The notes: a model not told the origin generated them from the sequence alone. 64,000 bases of DNA from Streptomyces sp. 3214.6 (GCF_900129855.1 NZ_LT670819.1:682001-746000), one strand, 5' to 3'. Shown: positions 41,623 through 50,792, counted from the stretch's first letter. Program-made: numbers and translations.

Positions 41623-42064
41623 GCGCACCCCTAGGAATTAACCGGACGTGGTGGATTGACGACGCAGGGTAGCAGGGTGCGGTATCCGCCGACGGACGCC
41701 CCGCCTGCCCGATCGCGCCAGTTTTCCCATGTGAGCCACACCACGAGCGGGATGCCGGCGCGCGAAAGTCCACCGGAAGTGGCGGCGCCACGGAAAGGAA
41801 TTGCCCGTTCCGTCTCGCGCGAGCCCCGGGAACGACAAGATCATCTTTGTTGAGCCGCCGGTGTCCGGTCGGCCGCCGGATACAGGGCCGGCCTGCCGCC
41901 GGGAGCGGTCATCACCACGGCGGGACTGCTCGGTCGACCGGTCGACGCGCGCCTCGCTGTGGGCGCCGGACGCGCCGACCCCGGACGAGACGATGAAGCC
42001 GTGGAACGACACGACCCCGGCGGCCCTGCTCGACCGCACGGCCCACTACACCTTCGACGCCTGA
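41623..42064. other. Stretch without an intact gene; possible degraded coding remnant near 41880-42064
   Basis: No open frame here has a start, ribosome site and family resemblance. Near the right end one plus frame reads GYRAGLPPGAVITTAGLLG and a neighbouring frame reads LWAPDAPTPDETMKPWNDTTPAALLDRTAHYTFDA to a stop at 42064. Both look more protein-like than background, which would suit a frameshifted C-terminus of a lost gene. Family not recognised. Confidence 0.3.
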
Positions 42065-42763
42065 TCAGGCCTCGGCGCCGCGGCACTCCGGGTGGCCCCA
42101 GCCCTGCGGGTTCTTGGCGATCTGCTCGCCTGCCGCGTAACCCCGGCCGCAGACGCAGCGGCCGGGGAACTTGGCCTTGAGCGTGCGGGACGACGAACTC
42201 CCTCCGCGCCGGGGGGACTTGCTCCCTGCGGCGCGGGCGGACTTCGGCTTGGGGGTGTCCGGCGAGGCCGGTGGCGCCGGGGAGCCCTGGTCGCTGCCGG
42301 CCGGCTGCTGGACGCTCGCCGCCTGGCTTGCGGCACGGTCGGCGAAGTCATTGAGCGGGTCGCCGTCGACCTGGTGAGCGGGCACGTAGCGGAAGTCGAC
42401 CGAGCGACCGTCGAGCAGTTCGTCGATGCGGACGACGAGCTCCTGGTTGGCGACCGGCTTCCCGGCGGACGTCTTCCAGCCGTTGCGCTTCCAGCCGGGC
42501 AGCCAGGTGGTGACGGCCTTCATCGCGTACTGCGAGTCCATCCGGATCTCGAGCGGCACGGTCGGGTCGGTCGACGCCAACAGGCGTTCCAGCGCGGTGA
42601 GTTCGGCGACGTTGTTGGTGGCCGTGCCGAGCGGGCCCGCCTCCCAGCGGGCCGGCGTCTCCGTCTCGTCCGCCACCACCCACGCCCAGCCCGCCGGTCC
42701 CGGGTTTCCCTTCGAAGCCCCGTCGCACGCGGCCACCACTCGTTCACGCATGCGCACGATCAT
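42065..42763 (-). CDS. rnhA: Ribonuclease HI with C-terminal extension
   Basis: 232-aa protein. Residues about 8-140 are an RNase HI domain with the acidic active site: D in ACDGASKGNPGPAG, E in NNVAELTALERLL, D in RMDSQYAMKAV and the final D in DPLNDFADRAA. It degrades the RNA of RNA-DNA hybrids. A basic Ser/Pro linker follows, then a cysteine/histidine tail (FPGRCVCGRGYAAGEQIAKN, then HPEC) that may bind zinc. ATG 42751 is an equally good start. The 3' end faces the degraded stretch. Confidence 0.9.
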   Translation of the reverse strand: MIVRMRERVVAACDGASKGNPGPAGWAWVVADETETPARWEAGPLGTATNNVAELTALERLLASTDPTVPLEIRMDSQYAMKAVTTWLPGWKRNGWKTSAGKPVANQELVVRIDELLDGRSVDFRYVPAHQVDGDPLNDFADRAASQAASVQQPAGSDQGSPAPPASPDTPKPKSARAAGSKSPRRGGSSSSRTLKAKFPGRCVCGRGYAAGEQIAKNPQGWGHPECRGAEA

Positions 42764-42805
42764 GCCATGGCCGAACGGGGCCCCCGGCCCCCGCCCGGGA
42801 CGCGC

Positions 42806-43606
42806 CTAGGACACGTCCTCGGTCTGCGGCATCTCGCCCGCGGTGGTGGTGACGTCGATCACCGAGAAGTTCGCGCCCTGCGGGTCGCTGATCGCGGCGA
42901 ACCGTCCGAACGGGGTGTCCATCGGGCCGAAGCGCAGCACGCCGCCCAGCTTGGTGGCCCGGGCCACGGCGTCGTCGCAGTTGTCGACGGTGAAGTAGAG
43001 GTTGACGTACGAGGGCACCTCGGGCGGGAACTCCTCCGTCATCTTCATCCGGCCGAGGACCATGTCGCCGCCGATCTCGAACAGGCGGAAGTCGACCGAG
43101 TCGTCCTGGAGCTGCTTGGCCGTGTACGAGAACACCGCCGGCAGGAACGTGTCCGTCTTGTGCGGTTCACGGGTGAAGAACTCGGCCCAGCAGAACGCGC
43201 CCGGCTGCTCGGGCGGCGCCTCGAAGCCCTCGTGGACGCCCGCCTGCCACACGCCGAAGACGGCACCGCCGGGCTCGCGCCCCAGGCACATCGTGCCGAA
43301 GTCGCCGACCTTCATCGGCTCCATCAGCACCTCGCCGCCGTTGTCACGGATCTTGCGGGCGGTCGCCTCGGCGTCCGGGGAGGCGAGGTACAGGCACCAC
43401 TGCGAGGGGCCCTCCTGGCCGGGCATCGGCGGGACGACGGCGGCGACCGCCTTGCCGTCGGCGTAGGCCTGGGTGTAGTTCCCGTACTCCGACGACGCCT
43501 CGCCGAAGGTCCAGCCGAGGACCTCGCCGTAGAAGCGCTTGGCGCCCTCCAGATCACTGAACATCGCGTCGGCCCAGCAAGGGGCTCCCTCTGGTCGTAC
43601 CGCCAT
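42806..43606 (-). CDS. VOC-family (glyoxalase/bleomycin-resistance-like) protein
   Basis: 266-aa protein with two VOC modules: residues about 8-125 (PCWADAMFSDLEGAKRFYGEVLGWTFGE) and 135-260 (FCWAEFFTREPHKTDTFLPAVFSYTAKQ). This paired arrangement is common in Streptomyces proteins loosely annotated as hydroxylases; activity unknown. The start is the ATG that gives MAVRPEGAPCWAD, the usual beginning. It is divergent from the encapsulin operon, with 297 bp between. Confidence 0.88.
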   Translation of the reverse strand: MAVRPEGAPCWADAMFSDLEGAKRFYGEVLGWTFGEASSEYGNYTQAYADGKAVAAVVPPMPGQEGPSQWCLYLASPDAEATARKIRDNGGEVLMEPMKVGDFGTMCLGREPGGAVFGVWQAGVHEGFEAPPEQPGAFCWAEFFTREPHKTDTFLPAVFSYTAKQLQDDSVDFRLFEIGGDMVLGRMKMTEEFPPEVPSYVNLYFTVDNCDDAVARATKLGGVLRFGPMDTPFGRFAAISDPQGANFSVIDVTTTAGEMPQTEDVS

Positions 43607-43903
43607 GACCGCGGCCCTCCCGATGAGATGGATTGTCCGGTTCCTCACGCTAGTCACCCGGCCGTCGGCGCGCGCGCCGAACCCGTTGCTCCGTCCCGGT
43701 GAACGGCGCCTCCCAATCCCCCTGATCACCGGCGTGCGGGGGCACTCCCCCGGACACCCGACGGCACGCGATGCGCCTTCTGCATCATCCACACGGTTTG
43801 CACCTTCTGGCGCACACATCCGCCCCTTACACGCCGTTCCCGCCCGTCACGGAGAGTGCTTGGCTGGTGCCCGCGTCACCGAACCGATCTTCCTGGAGGG
43901 AAT
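43607..43903. other. Upstream region of the encapsulin operon
   Basis: 297 bp without a gene. A run near 43780-43830 is lower in GC and holds a loose direct repeat of GCRCCTTCTG about 30 bp apart, which could lie near the promoter. The strong ribosome site GGAGGG at 43895-43900 belongs to the shell gene. Confidence 0.4.
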
Positions 43904-45346
43904 GTGTCCACACCGGACAGTGCCACCGGTTCCACCCTCGACGAGCCCGACTCCGAGCCCTCCGCCAACGGACAGCTCACCAGTCTCAGCACCCAGGCGG
44001 CCCGCCAGCTCGCCACCACCCACAAGTCAGAGCCCCAGATGCAGGCGATCAGCTCGCGCTGGCTGCTGCGCAGGCTGCCGTGGGTGGACGTCAAGGGCGG
44101 AACGTACCGTGTCAACCGACGCCTGCAGCTCAAGGTCGGCCGGGGGCGGGTGCAGTTCGAGCAGAACGGCGGGGACGACGTCCGGGTGATTCCGGAAACC
44201 CTGACCGAGCTGCCCGTGCTGCGCGGCTACTCCGACAACGGGACGCTGAGGGAACTGTCGTCGCGCTTCCAGCCCCGGGAGGTCCGGGCCGGCCAGGTGA
44301 TCTTCGAGGCCGGTCAGCCCGTGACCGAGGCGTATCTCGTCGTGCACGGCCGGTTCACCCGCTTCACCTCCGGCAAGTACGGCGAGGAGGAGATCGTCGG
44401 GGTGGTGTCCGGCGGCGACCAGCTCGGTGACGAGGCCGTCGGCCAGGACGACCCGCTGTGGCTGACCTCGGTGCGCGCGGACACCTCGGGTGTGCTCCTC
44501 GCACTGCCCTGGCACGTGCTGCGGGAGTTCGTGGACCGGGTGCCGTCGCTCGCGGCGCATCTGTCGGCGTACGCCGAGCTGCAGCGGCGGCCCATGAACC
44601 GTAAGGGCGAGGCCGAGCTGCCGATCCAGGCCGGCCATGTGGGCGAGCCGACGCTGGGGGCGGGCTTCGTCGACTACGAACTCTCGCCGCGCGAGTACGA
44701 GTTGTCGCTGACCCAGACCGTGTTGAAGGTGCACACCAGGGTCGCCGACCTCTACAACCACCCGATGGACCAGACCCAGCAGCAGCTCCGGCTCACCGTC
44801 GAGGAGATCCGGGAACGCCAGGAGTGGGAGCTGGTGAACAACCGGCAGTTCGGGCTGCTGCACAACATCGACTACGGGCAGCGGGTGAGCTCCTTCACCG
44901 GGCCGCCCACCCCGGACGACATGGACGAGCTGCTGTCGATGCGGCGCAAGACCAAGCTTTTCCTCGCCCACCCGAAGGCGATCGCGGCGTTCTTCCGGCA
45001 GTGCAACCGGCGGGGTCTGGTGCCCGGCACGGCCACCGTCGAGGGACACGAGATCCCGGCCTGGCGCGGGGTGCCCATCTTCCCCTGCAACAAGATCCCG
45101 ATCTCCGAGCAGCACACCAGCAGCATCATCGCGCTGCGCACCGGCGAGGCCGACCAGGGTGTCGTGGGCCTGTACCAAACGGGCATCCCGGAGGAGTTCC
45201 AGCCCGGCCTGAACGCACGGTTCATGGGGATCGACGGCAACTCGATCATCCGCTACCTGGTCACCGCCTACTACTCGATGGCGCTGCTCGTCCCCGACGC
45301 GGCCGGGGTCCTGGAGAACGTCCAGATCGGCCGGACGGCCGAATGA
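43904..45346 (+). CDS. Family 2B encapsulin shell protein with cyclic-nucleotide-binding domain (EshA-like)
   Basis: 480-aa HK97-fold capsid protein of type 2B. The N-terminal arm ([49 protein letters not shown]) is followed by an inserted cNMP-binding-like domain (about residues 105-225: [33 protein letters not shown]). The rest of the shell fold follows, with [42 protein letters not shown] and [21 protein letters not shown]. It self-assembles into a protein compartment around the terpene cyclase. GGAGGG precedes the GTG start; its stop overlaps the cyclase start (ATGA). Confidence 0.93.
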   Translation: MSTPDSATGSTLDEPDSEPSANGQLTSLSTQAARQLATTHKSEPQMQAISSRWLLRRLPWVDVKGGTYRVNRRLQLKVGRGRVQFEQNGGDDVRVIPETLTELPVLRGYSDNGTLRELSSRFQPREVRAGQVIFEAGQPVTEAYLVVHGRFTRFTSGKYGEEEIVGVVSGGDQLGDEAVGQDDPLWLTSVRADTSGVLLALPWHVLREFVDRVPSLAAHLSAYAELQRRPMNRKGEAELPIQAGHVGEPTLGAGFVDYELSPREYELSLTQTVLKVHTRVADLYNHPMDQTQQQLRLTVEEIRERQEWELVNNRQFGLLHNIDYGQRVSSFTGPPTPDDMDELLSMRRKTKLFLAHPKAIAAFFRQCNRRGLVPGTATVEGHEIPAWRGVPIFPCNKIPISEQHTSSIIALRTGEADQGVVGLYQTGIPEEFQPGLNARFMGIDGNSIIRYLVTAYYSMALLVPDAAGVLENVQIGRTAE

Positions 45347-46383
45347 GCACGGGCTACACACTGCCCGGGCCGCCGAGCCTCGCCGCAGGCATCCGGGCCC
45401 GTCGCCAGGGCACCATTCCCGGGCTGCGATACCGGGAGGTCGCCCCCGCCGACCCGGTGAAGACGGCGGAGGTCGACCGTCGGCTGGAGGAGTGGGCGCG
45501 GGGTCTCGATCTGTTCCCGCCGGCCTGGGACGGCGACTTCGCGGGGTTCCAGGTGGGGCGCGCCGTCGTGCTCCAGCACCCGGGCGCGTTCGACCTGGAC
45601 CGGTTGACGGCGGCCGGGAAGCTGCTGCTGGCGGAGAACATGGTCGACAGCTGCTATTGCGAGGAGGACGAGGGTCGGGGCGCCTCCCGCAGCGGCCTCG
45701 GCGGGCGGCTGGTTCTCGCGCAGTCGGCGCTGGACCCCTTCCACGGCCCGCCCGGCTTCCAGCAGGAGTGGGAGCGGGGCATGCAGGCCGACGGTCCGCT
45801 GCGCTCCTACTACTGGGCGCTCAAGGACTACGCGGCCTTCGCCACCCCCAGCCAGACCGGCCGGTTCGTGCACGACATGGCGCGGCTGCACCTGGGCTAC
45901 CTCGCCGAGGCCGCCTGGAGCGAGACCCGGTACCGGCCGCAGGTCTGGGAGTACCTGGTCATGCGACAGTTCAACAACTTCCGGCCTTGTCTGTCCCTGG
46001 TGGACGCGGTCGACGGCTACGAACTGCCCGAGCAGCTGTACGCCCGCCCGGAGATCCAGCGGGTCACGGCACTGGCCTGCAACGCCACCACCATCGTCAA
46101 CGACCTGTACTCCTTCACCAAGGAACTGGCCTCCGATCCCAGCCACCTCAATCTGCCGCAGGTCGTGGCCGCCCATGGCCGCTGTGGTCTGAAGGCCGGC
46201 TATCTGCGCGCCGTCGAGATCCACAACGAGGTGATGGAGGCGTTCGAGGAGGAGTCGACCGTCCTGGCGGCCATGTCGCCGCTCGTGGGGCGCTATCTCC
46301 AGGGGCTGTCGGACTGGGTGGCCGGCAACCACGAGTGGCACGCCACCAACACCCATCGCTATCACCTGCCCGACTACTGGTGA
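45343..46383 (+). CDS. 2-methylisoborneol synthase-like terpene cyclase, short N-terminus
   Basis: 346-aa class I terpene cyclase turning 2-methyl-GPP into 2-methylisoborneol or a relative. The metal motif is DSCYCEED, where the family has DDCYCED; the NSE triad NDLYSFTKE is intact and [10 protein letters not shown] and the end HRYHLPDYW match the family. Known 2-MIB synthases are about 440 aa with a disordered Pro/Gly-rich leader of about 100 residues; here only about 30 precede the domain ([17 protein letters not shown]). It is the presumed cargo of the shell gene just upstream. The exact product is uncertain. Confidence 0.88.
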   Translation: MSTGYTLPGPPSLAAGIRARRQGTIPGLRYREVAPADPVKTAEVDRRLEEWARGLDLFPPAWDGDFAGFQVGRAVVLQHPGAFDLDRLTAAGKLLLAENMVDSCYCEEDEGRGASRSGLGGRLVLAQSALDPFHGPPGFQQEWERGMQADGPLRSYYWALKDYAAFATPSQTGRFVHDMARLHLGYLAEAAWSETRYRPQVWEYLVMRQFNNFRPCLSLVDAVDGYELPEQLYARPEIQRVTALACNATTIVNDLYSFTKELASDPSHLNLPQVVAAHGRCGLKAGYLRAVEIHNEVMEAFEEESTVLAAMSPLVGRYLQGLSDWVAGNHEWHATNTHRYHLPDYW

Positions 46384-46433
46384 CCAGCGCTGTCTTGACA
46401 GATCGTCACATTCCGCATCCTGAGGAGCCACCG

Positions 46434-47312
46434 TTGACCATGACCCCCGACGCCATGACCGAGACCGTCCAGCTCCCGACCCAGTCGATCTACCAGAACC
46501 GTGTCGCGGACTACTGGAACGCCGAGGAGAACCCGGTCAATCTCGAACTCGGCAGGATCGACGACCTCTACCACCATCACTACGGCATCGGCGCGGCCGA
46601 CTGGACCGTGCTCGACGAGCCCGACCCCGAACTGCGCCGCGAGCGGCTCACCGCCGAACTGCACCGGCTGGAGCACGCCCAGGCCGAACTGCTGGCCGCC
46701 CGGCTCGGCCGGCTGACCCCCGCCGACCGGGTCTTCGACGCCGGCTGCGGCCGCGGCGGCGGCAGCGTCGTGGCGAACCTGCGGCACGGCTGCTACGCGG
46801 ACGGCGTCACCATCTCCGCGAAACAGGCCGAGTTCGCCAACGAGCAGGCCCGCAAGCGGGGCATCGACGACAAGGTGCGGTACCACCACCGCAACATGCT
46901 GGACACCGGCCTGGAGTCCGGCGCCTACGCGGCGTCCTGGAACAACGAGTCGACCATGTACGTAGAGCTGGACCTGCTGTTCGCCGAGCACGCCCGGCTG
47001 CTGCGCCGGGGCGGCCGCTACGTCGTCATCACCGGCTGCTACAACGACGCCTACGGGCAGGCCTCGCGCGAGGTGTCGCTCATCAACGCCCACTACATCT
47101 GCGACATCCACCCGCGCTCGGCCTACTTCCGGGCGCTGGCCCGCAACCGGCTGGTGCCGGTCCACGTGGAGGACCTCACCGAGGCGGCCATCCCCTACTG
47201 GGAGCTGCGCAGTCAGGCCGACCACCTGGTCACCGGCATCGAGGAGACGTTCCTCACCGCCTACCGCAACGGCAGCTTCCAGTATCTGATGATCGCGGCC
47301 GACCGGATCTGA
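46434..47312 (+). CDS. Geranyl diphosphate 2-C-methyltransferase
   Basis: 292-aa SAM enzyme that methylates GPP at C2 to feed the cyclase upstream. Motif I is VFDAGCGRGGGSVV; YHHHYGIGAADW, WNNESTMYVELDLLF and the end LVTGIEETFLTAYRNGSFQYLMIAADRI are family hallmarks. TTG 46434 has GAGGAG 6 nt upstream; ATG 46440 is the in-frame alternative. It lies 50 bp behind the cyclase in the same operon. Confidence 0.92.
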   Translation: MTMTPDAMTETVQLPTQSIYQNRVADYWNAEENPVNLELGRIDDLYHHHYGIGAADWTVLDEPDPELRRERLTAELHRLEHAQAELLAARLGRLTPADRVFDAGCGRGGGSVVANLRHGCYADGVTISAKQAEFANEQARKRGIDDKVRYHHRNMLDTGLESGAYAASWNNESTMYVELDLLFAEHARLLRRGGRYVVITGCYNDAYGQASREVSLINAHYICDIHPRSAYFRALARNRLVPVHVEDLTEAAIPYWELRSQADHLVTGIEETFLTAYRNGSFQYLMIAADRI

Positions 47313-47347
47313 ATTTCGCTGGACCGCAAGGCGGTCGACGCCCTGCA

Positions 47348-48274
47348 ATGGGGCGCATGTGTGCTGCGAAGATGCGTCCGGACGAGGTCGACCTCGACGC
47401 CCCGCTGGTGAGCCGGCTCGTCGCCGCCCAGTTCCCGCGGTGGGCCGGGCTGCCCGTGCGGCGGCTGGCCTCCTCGGGGACGGAGAACGCGATGTTCCGG
47501 CTCGGCGCCGACAAGGTGGTGCGGCTGCCCCGGCATCCCGACGCCGTCGAGAGCGTGGCGCACGAGCAGCGCTGGCTGGCCCGGCTGGGGCCGAGGCTGT
47601 CCGTCGCCACGCCCGTGCCGCTGGAGCAGGGCGGGCCGGGTGAGGGGTTCGCCTGGCCCTGGTCGGTCTATGGCTGGCTGGACGGTCGTAATCCGGTGGC
47701 CGGAGCCGTCGAGCAGCCCGAGGCCCTGGCGGCGGACCTGGCGGCGTTCGTCACCGCCCTGCGTGGGATCGAGGCGCAGGGCGGTCCGCCCAACGGCCGG
47801 GGTGTGCCGCTGGCGGAGCGGGACGCCCCGACGCGCGACGCCCTCGCTCAACTGGACGGGCGGATCGACACCGTCGCGGTCACCGCCCTGTGGGAGGAGG
47901 CACTGCGGGCGCCGGGGCGCACGGAACCGCCCGTGTGGACCCACGGGGATCTCTCGCCCGGGAACGTGCTGGTCGAGGGCGGACGGCTGTCGGCTGTGAT
48001 CGACTTCGGCGGCGTCGGGGTGGGCGACCCGGCCGTCGACCTGATCGTCGCCTGGAACCTGCTGCCCGCGTCGGTGCGCGGCGTCTTCCGGGAGGCCGTG
48101 GGAGCGGACGACGCGGAATGGGCGCGCGGGCGGGGCTGGGCGCTGTCGATCTCACTGATCCAGCTGCCGTACTACTGGGAGACCAATCCGCCGCTGGCGG
48201 AGAACTCCCGGCATGTGATCAGGGAGATCCTGGCCGAGACCCGGCCCGCCGACGTGTCCGTGGCCGGCTCCTAG
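47348..48274 (+). CDS. Aminoglycoside-phosphotransferase-family kinase
   Basis: 308-aa small-molecule kinase. The catalytic loop is WTHGDLSPGNVLVEGGRLSAVIDFGGVGVGDPAVDLI, with the Brenner motif and metal-binding aspartate intact. An N-lobe nucleotide-binding stretch precedes it (RRLASSGTENAMFRLGADKVVRLPRH). Members phosphorylate antibiotics or metabolites; the group is broad. Start uncertain among ATG 47348 and 47372. It is separated from the methyltransferase by 35 bp. The 3' end overlaps the next gene tail to tail by 4 bp (CTAG). Confidence 0.87.
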   Translation: MGRMCAAKMRPDEVDLDAPLVSRLVAAQFPRWAGLPVRRLASSGTENAMFRLGADKVVRLPRHPDAVESVAHEQRWLARLGPRLSVATPVPLEQGGPGEGFAWPWSVYGWLDGRNPVAGAVEQPEALAADLAAFVTALRGIEAQGGPPNGRGVPLAERDAPTRDALAQLDGRIDTVAVTALWEEALRAPGRTEPPVWTHGDLSPGNVLVEGGRLSAVIDFGGVGVGDPAVDLIVAWNLLPASVRGVFREAVGADDAEWARGRGWALSISLIQLPYYWETNPPLAENSRHVIREILAETRPADVSVAGS

Positions 48275-48753
48275 GCTCCGTCGTAGGCCTTCTTCAGGGC
48301 GGCGATGTCAAGCTTGCCCATGGCGTACATGGCCTTGGTGGTGCGGACGGCCTTCTCGGCGTCGGGGTCGCCGATCATCTCGATCAGCCCGTCCGGGATG
48401 ACCTGCCAGGACACGCCGTACTTGTCCTTGAGCCACCCGCACGGGCCGGGCTCGCCGCCGTTCTCGGTGAGTTTGTTCCAGTAGTAGTCGACCTCCTCCT
48501 GGTCCGCGCAGAAGATCTGGAAGGAGATCGCCTCACTGAAGGTGAACTCCGGGCCGCCGTTGATTCCGACGAACTTCTGCCCGTTGGCCGTGAACTCCAC
48601 GGCCACCACGGAGCCGGCCGGACCGGGGCCGGCCTCGTTGTAGCGGCCGATCTTGCCGATGCTGGAGTTCTTGAAGATCGACACGTAGTAGTGGGCGGCC
48701 TCCTCGGCCTGGCCGTCGAACCAGAGACACGTGGTGAATCCGTCGGTGGTCAT
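48271..48753 (-). CDS. PhnB-like VOC protein (3-demethylubiquinone-methyltransferase-like fold)
   Basis: 160-aa protein. The opening FTTCLWFDGQAEEAAHYYVSIFKNSSIGKIGRYNEAGPG and FVGINGGPEFTFSEAISFQIFCADQEEVDYYWNKLTENGGEPGPCGWLKDKYGVSWQ are the PhnB/3-dmu-9_3-mt pattern. The real activity of this group is unknown. AGGAGG lies 6 nt before the ATG. It is divergent from clpP3; the gap holds the PopR site. Confidence 0.9.
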   Translation of the reverse strand: MTTDGFTTCLWFDGQAEEAAHYYVSIFKNSSIGKIGRYNEAGPGPAGSVVAVEFTANGQKFVGINGGPEFTFSEAISFQIFCADQEEVDYYWNKLTENGGEPGPCGWLKDKYGVSWQVIPDGLIEMIGDPDAEKAVRTTKAMYAMGKLDIAALKKAYDGA

Positions 48754-48892
48754 GAGTACCTCCTGGGCGTGGAACGCGGTCATCAGTGTCGACCGATGTC
48801 CGCGCCGGAACTCATCGCTCGGGCCGTGCATTCATCCGGACGGCCGCGGCCGCTTCCCCCGTCGTCGTACCGTGCTGCCGCCCGGATCGTGC

Positions 48893-48922
48893 TCTGCCCT
48901 GGGCGAATCTGCCGCGGGCAGA
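48893..48922. promoter_or_regulatory. PopR operator upstream of clpP3 (one perfect and one half-degenerate copy)
   Basis: TCTGCC-GCG-GGCAGA at 48908-48922 matches the PopR palindrome TCTGCC-N3-GGCAGA known from Streptomyces clpP3 promoters. A second copy at 48893-48907 keeps TCTGCC but its right arm is GGCGAA. The two are in direct 15-bp register, i.e. about one and a half helix turns, suggesting two bound dimers. Confidence 0.8.
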
Positions 48923-48994
48923 GAAACCGCGTGCGGGCGTCGCCCGAGGTCAACAGTGGAGTCGACGGCAGCCACGCCACGACGAGGAGAACCG

Positions 48995-49633
48995 ATGACT
49001 CCACTCACCACGCTCGCTCCCCGTGCCCAGGAGGGCGACACCCCGGCCACCCGCTTCGACGACCACCTGGCCGCCCAACTGCTCGCCCAGCGCATCGTGT
49101 TCCTCGGCACCCAGGTCGACGAGGTGTCCGCGAACCGCGTCTGCGCGCAGTTGCTGATCCTGTCGGCGGAGGATCCGCGCACCGACATCGCGCTGTGCAT
49201 CAACAGCCCGGGCGGGTCGGTGCACGCGGGGCTCGCCATCTACGACACGATGCGGCTGATCCCCAACGACGTCTCGACGCTCGCCATGGGTTTCGCGGCC
49301 AGCATGGGCCAGTTCCTGCTCAGCGTCGGCGCGGCCGGCAAGCGGTACGCGCTGCCGAACGCGCGCGTCATGATGCACCAGCCGTCGGCCGGGATCGGCG
49401 GGACCACGGCGGACATCGAGATCCAGGCGGAGAACCTGGACTTCACCAAGCGGACCATCGAGCGCATCACCGCCGAGCACACCGGCCAGACGCCGGAGAC
49501 CATCTCCCGGGACGGCGACCGCGACCGCTGGTTCACGGCCGAGGAGGCCAGGGAGTACGGCATGGTGGACCGGGTCGTGGAGTCCCTCGCGGACGTCCGC
49601 CCGGCCGCCTCCAAGCGACGGATGGGGCTGTGA
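48995..49633 (+). CDS. clpP3: ATP-dependent Clp protease proteolytic subunit ClpP3
   Basis: 212-aa ClpP. The catalytic triad is intact: Ser in [12 protein letters not shown], His in [11 protein letters not shown], Asp in [16 protein letters not shown]. It assembles into barrel-shaped peptidase rings fed by Clp ATPases. The symbol rests on its pairing with a second clpP gene, the PopR site upstream and the PopR gene after them. GAGGAG lies 6 nt before the ATG. clpP4 starts 1 bp after its stop. Confidence 0.93.
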   Translation: MTPLTTLAPRAQEGDTPATRFDDHLAAQLLAQRIVFLGTQVDEVSANRVCAQLLILSAEDPRTDIALCINSPGGSVHAGLAIYDTMRLIPNDVSTLAMGFAASMGQFLLSVGAAGKRYALPNARVMMHQPSAGIGGTTADIEIQAENLDFTKRTIERITAEHTGQTPETISRDGDRDRWFTAEEAREYGMVDRVVESLADVRPAASKRRMGL

Positions 49634-49634
49634 C

Positions 49635-50237
49635 ATGGGGAGCTACACGATTCCGAACGTCGTCGAGCGCACCCCGCAGGGCGAGCGGTCCTACGATGTG
49701 TTCAGCCGACTGCTGTCCGAGCGCATCATCTTCCTCGGCACCGAGATCGACGACGGGGTCGCGAACGTCGTCATCGCGCAACTCCTCCATTTGGAGTCGG
49801 CGGCCCCGGAGACCGAGATCTCGATCTACCTCAACTCCCCCGGCGGATCGTTCACTTCACTGATGGCGATCTACGACACGATGACGTACGTGCAGTCGCC
49901 GATCTCGACGTTCTGCGTCGGGCAGGCGGCGTCCACGGCGGCGGTGCTGCTGGCCGGCGGCGATCCGGGGCGGCGGTTCGTGCTGGAGCACGCGCGCGTG
50001 CTGCTCGGGCAGCCCGCCAGCGGCGGCCGGCAGGGCACGGTCTCCGACCTCGCGCTGCAGGCCAAGGAGATGGTCCGCATCCGCGGCCAGGTCGAGGAGG
50101 TGCTGGCCCGCCACACCCGCCACGACCTCGCGACCCTGCGCGCGGACATGGACCGCGACAAGGTGTTCACCGCGCCGGAGGCGGTGGCGTACGGACTGGC
50201 CGATGAGGTGGTGAGCCGGCGTCTCGTGACGTTGTGA
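49635..50237 (+). CDS. clpP4: ClpP4, Clp protease subunit lacking the catalytic histidine
   Basis: 200-aa ClpP paralogue. The serine is kept ([14 protein letters not shown]) and the aspartate region is present ([16 protein letters not shown]), but MxHQP is replaced by [12 protein letters not shown], so the triad histidine is a glycine. The peptidase site is therefore probably dead in this subunit, and it may serve a structural role in a mixed ClpP3/ClpP4 particle. It lies 1 bp behind clpP3, co-transcribed. Confidence 0.92.
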   Translation: MGSYTIPNVVERTPQGERSYDVFSRLLSERIIFLGTEIDDGVANVVIAQLLHLESAAPETEISIYLNSPGGSFTSLMAIYDTMTYVQSPISTFCVGQAASTAAVLLAGGDPGRRFVLEHARVLLGQPASGGRQGTVSDLALQAKEMVRIRGQVEEVLARHTRHDLATLRADMDRDKVFTAPEAVAYGLADEVVSRRLVTL

Positions 50238-50258
50238 GACACCGGCCCGCGCGGCTCG

Positions 50259-50672
50259 TCAGGCGGCCAGGCAGAGCCCGTTGTGCGACGAACTCGTCGT
50301 CGCGCGGCTCCTGCCGGAGTGCCGGCTGCTGAGCCGCACCAGCTCTCCCTGGGCCCGGGCCAACAGGTCTCCCAGGCCCAGGCCGAGGGCGTGGGCGGCG
50401 GCCGCGAGGACCTCCGAGGAGGCCTCCTTGCGGCCGCGCTCCACCTCCGACAGGTACGGCATGGAGATCCGGGCCGAGTCGGCGACGTCCTTGAGCGTGC
50501 GCTCCTGGGCCTGGCGTTCGCGACGCAGGACGTCGCCGACCAGGTCGCGCCACAGGGGCTCGCGCGGCGCGGAGCCGGCAGTGGAGGCGGGGGCGGGGGC
50601 AATGGTGTCCGGGCGCACGGCGGGCGGGCGCAGCGGGATCACGCGGGCGTGGTTCGGCGCTTGGTTGCTCAC
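50259..50672 (-). CDS. popR: PopR, helix-turn-helix activator of clpP3-clpP4
   Basis: 137-aa XRE-type regulator of the ClgR/PopR group. The central HTH is DVLRRERQAQERTLKDVADSARISMPYLSEVERGRKEASSEVLAAAAHALGLGLGDLL. The protein ends LCLAA; two terminal alanines are a degradation tag in PopR and ClgR, letting Clp proteases control their own activator. An extended N-terminus of about 38 residues is Pro/Ala-rich. It converges on clpP4 with a 21-bp gap. GTG start. Confidence 0.9.
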   Translation of the reverse strand: MSNQAPNHARVIPLRPPAVRPDTIAPAPASTAGSAPREPLWRDLVGDVLRRERQAQERTLKDVADSARISMPYLSEVERGRKEASSEVLAAAAHALGLGLGDLLARAQGELVRLSSRHSGRSRATTSSSHNGLCLAA

Positions 50673-50767
50673 CTCACCAGCCTAGGAGCCGCAGGGGGCC
50701 GTGGGGAGGAGTCCGGGGTTGCGCCCTCGGTGGAATCGGTGGGCGCGAGGGTGCCCGGATCCCGCAC

Positions 50768-50792
50768 GCATGGGTCGTCACGGACCGGGTAC
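50768..50792 (+). promoter_or_regulatory. SigB-type promoter upstream of the third sigma gene
   Basis: GCAT, 15 nt, GGGTAC matches the Streptomyces SigB-class consensus GNNT-N14-16-GGGTA(C/T) completely. It lies 88 bp upstream of the sigma start at 50880 and reads toward it, which suits autoregulation within the SigB family. An ACCCGC/GCGGGT hairpin (50791-50809) begins at the -10. Confidence 0.6.

Noticed and set aside
41801..42064. 87-codon open frame as a real gene
   Set aside because: The start has no ribosome site and the first half is low-complexity; only the end looks protein-like, so it is noted as a possible remnant.
43904..45346. Encapsulin shell gene read as a Crp-type transcription factor
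   Set aside because: The cNMP-like domain is an insertion; no helix-turn-helix is present and the flanking sequence is the HK97-type shell.
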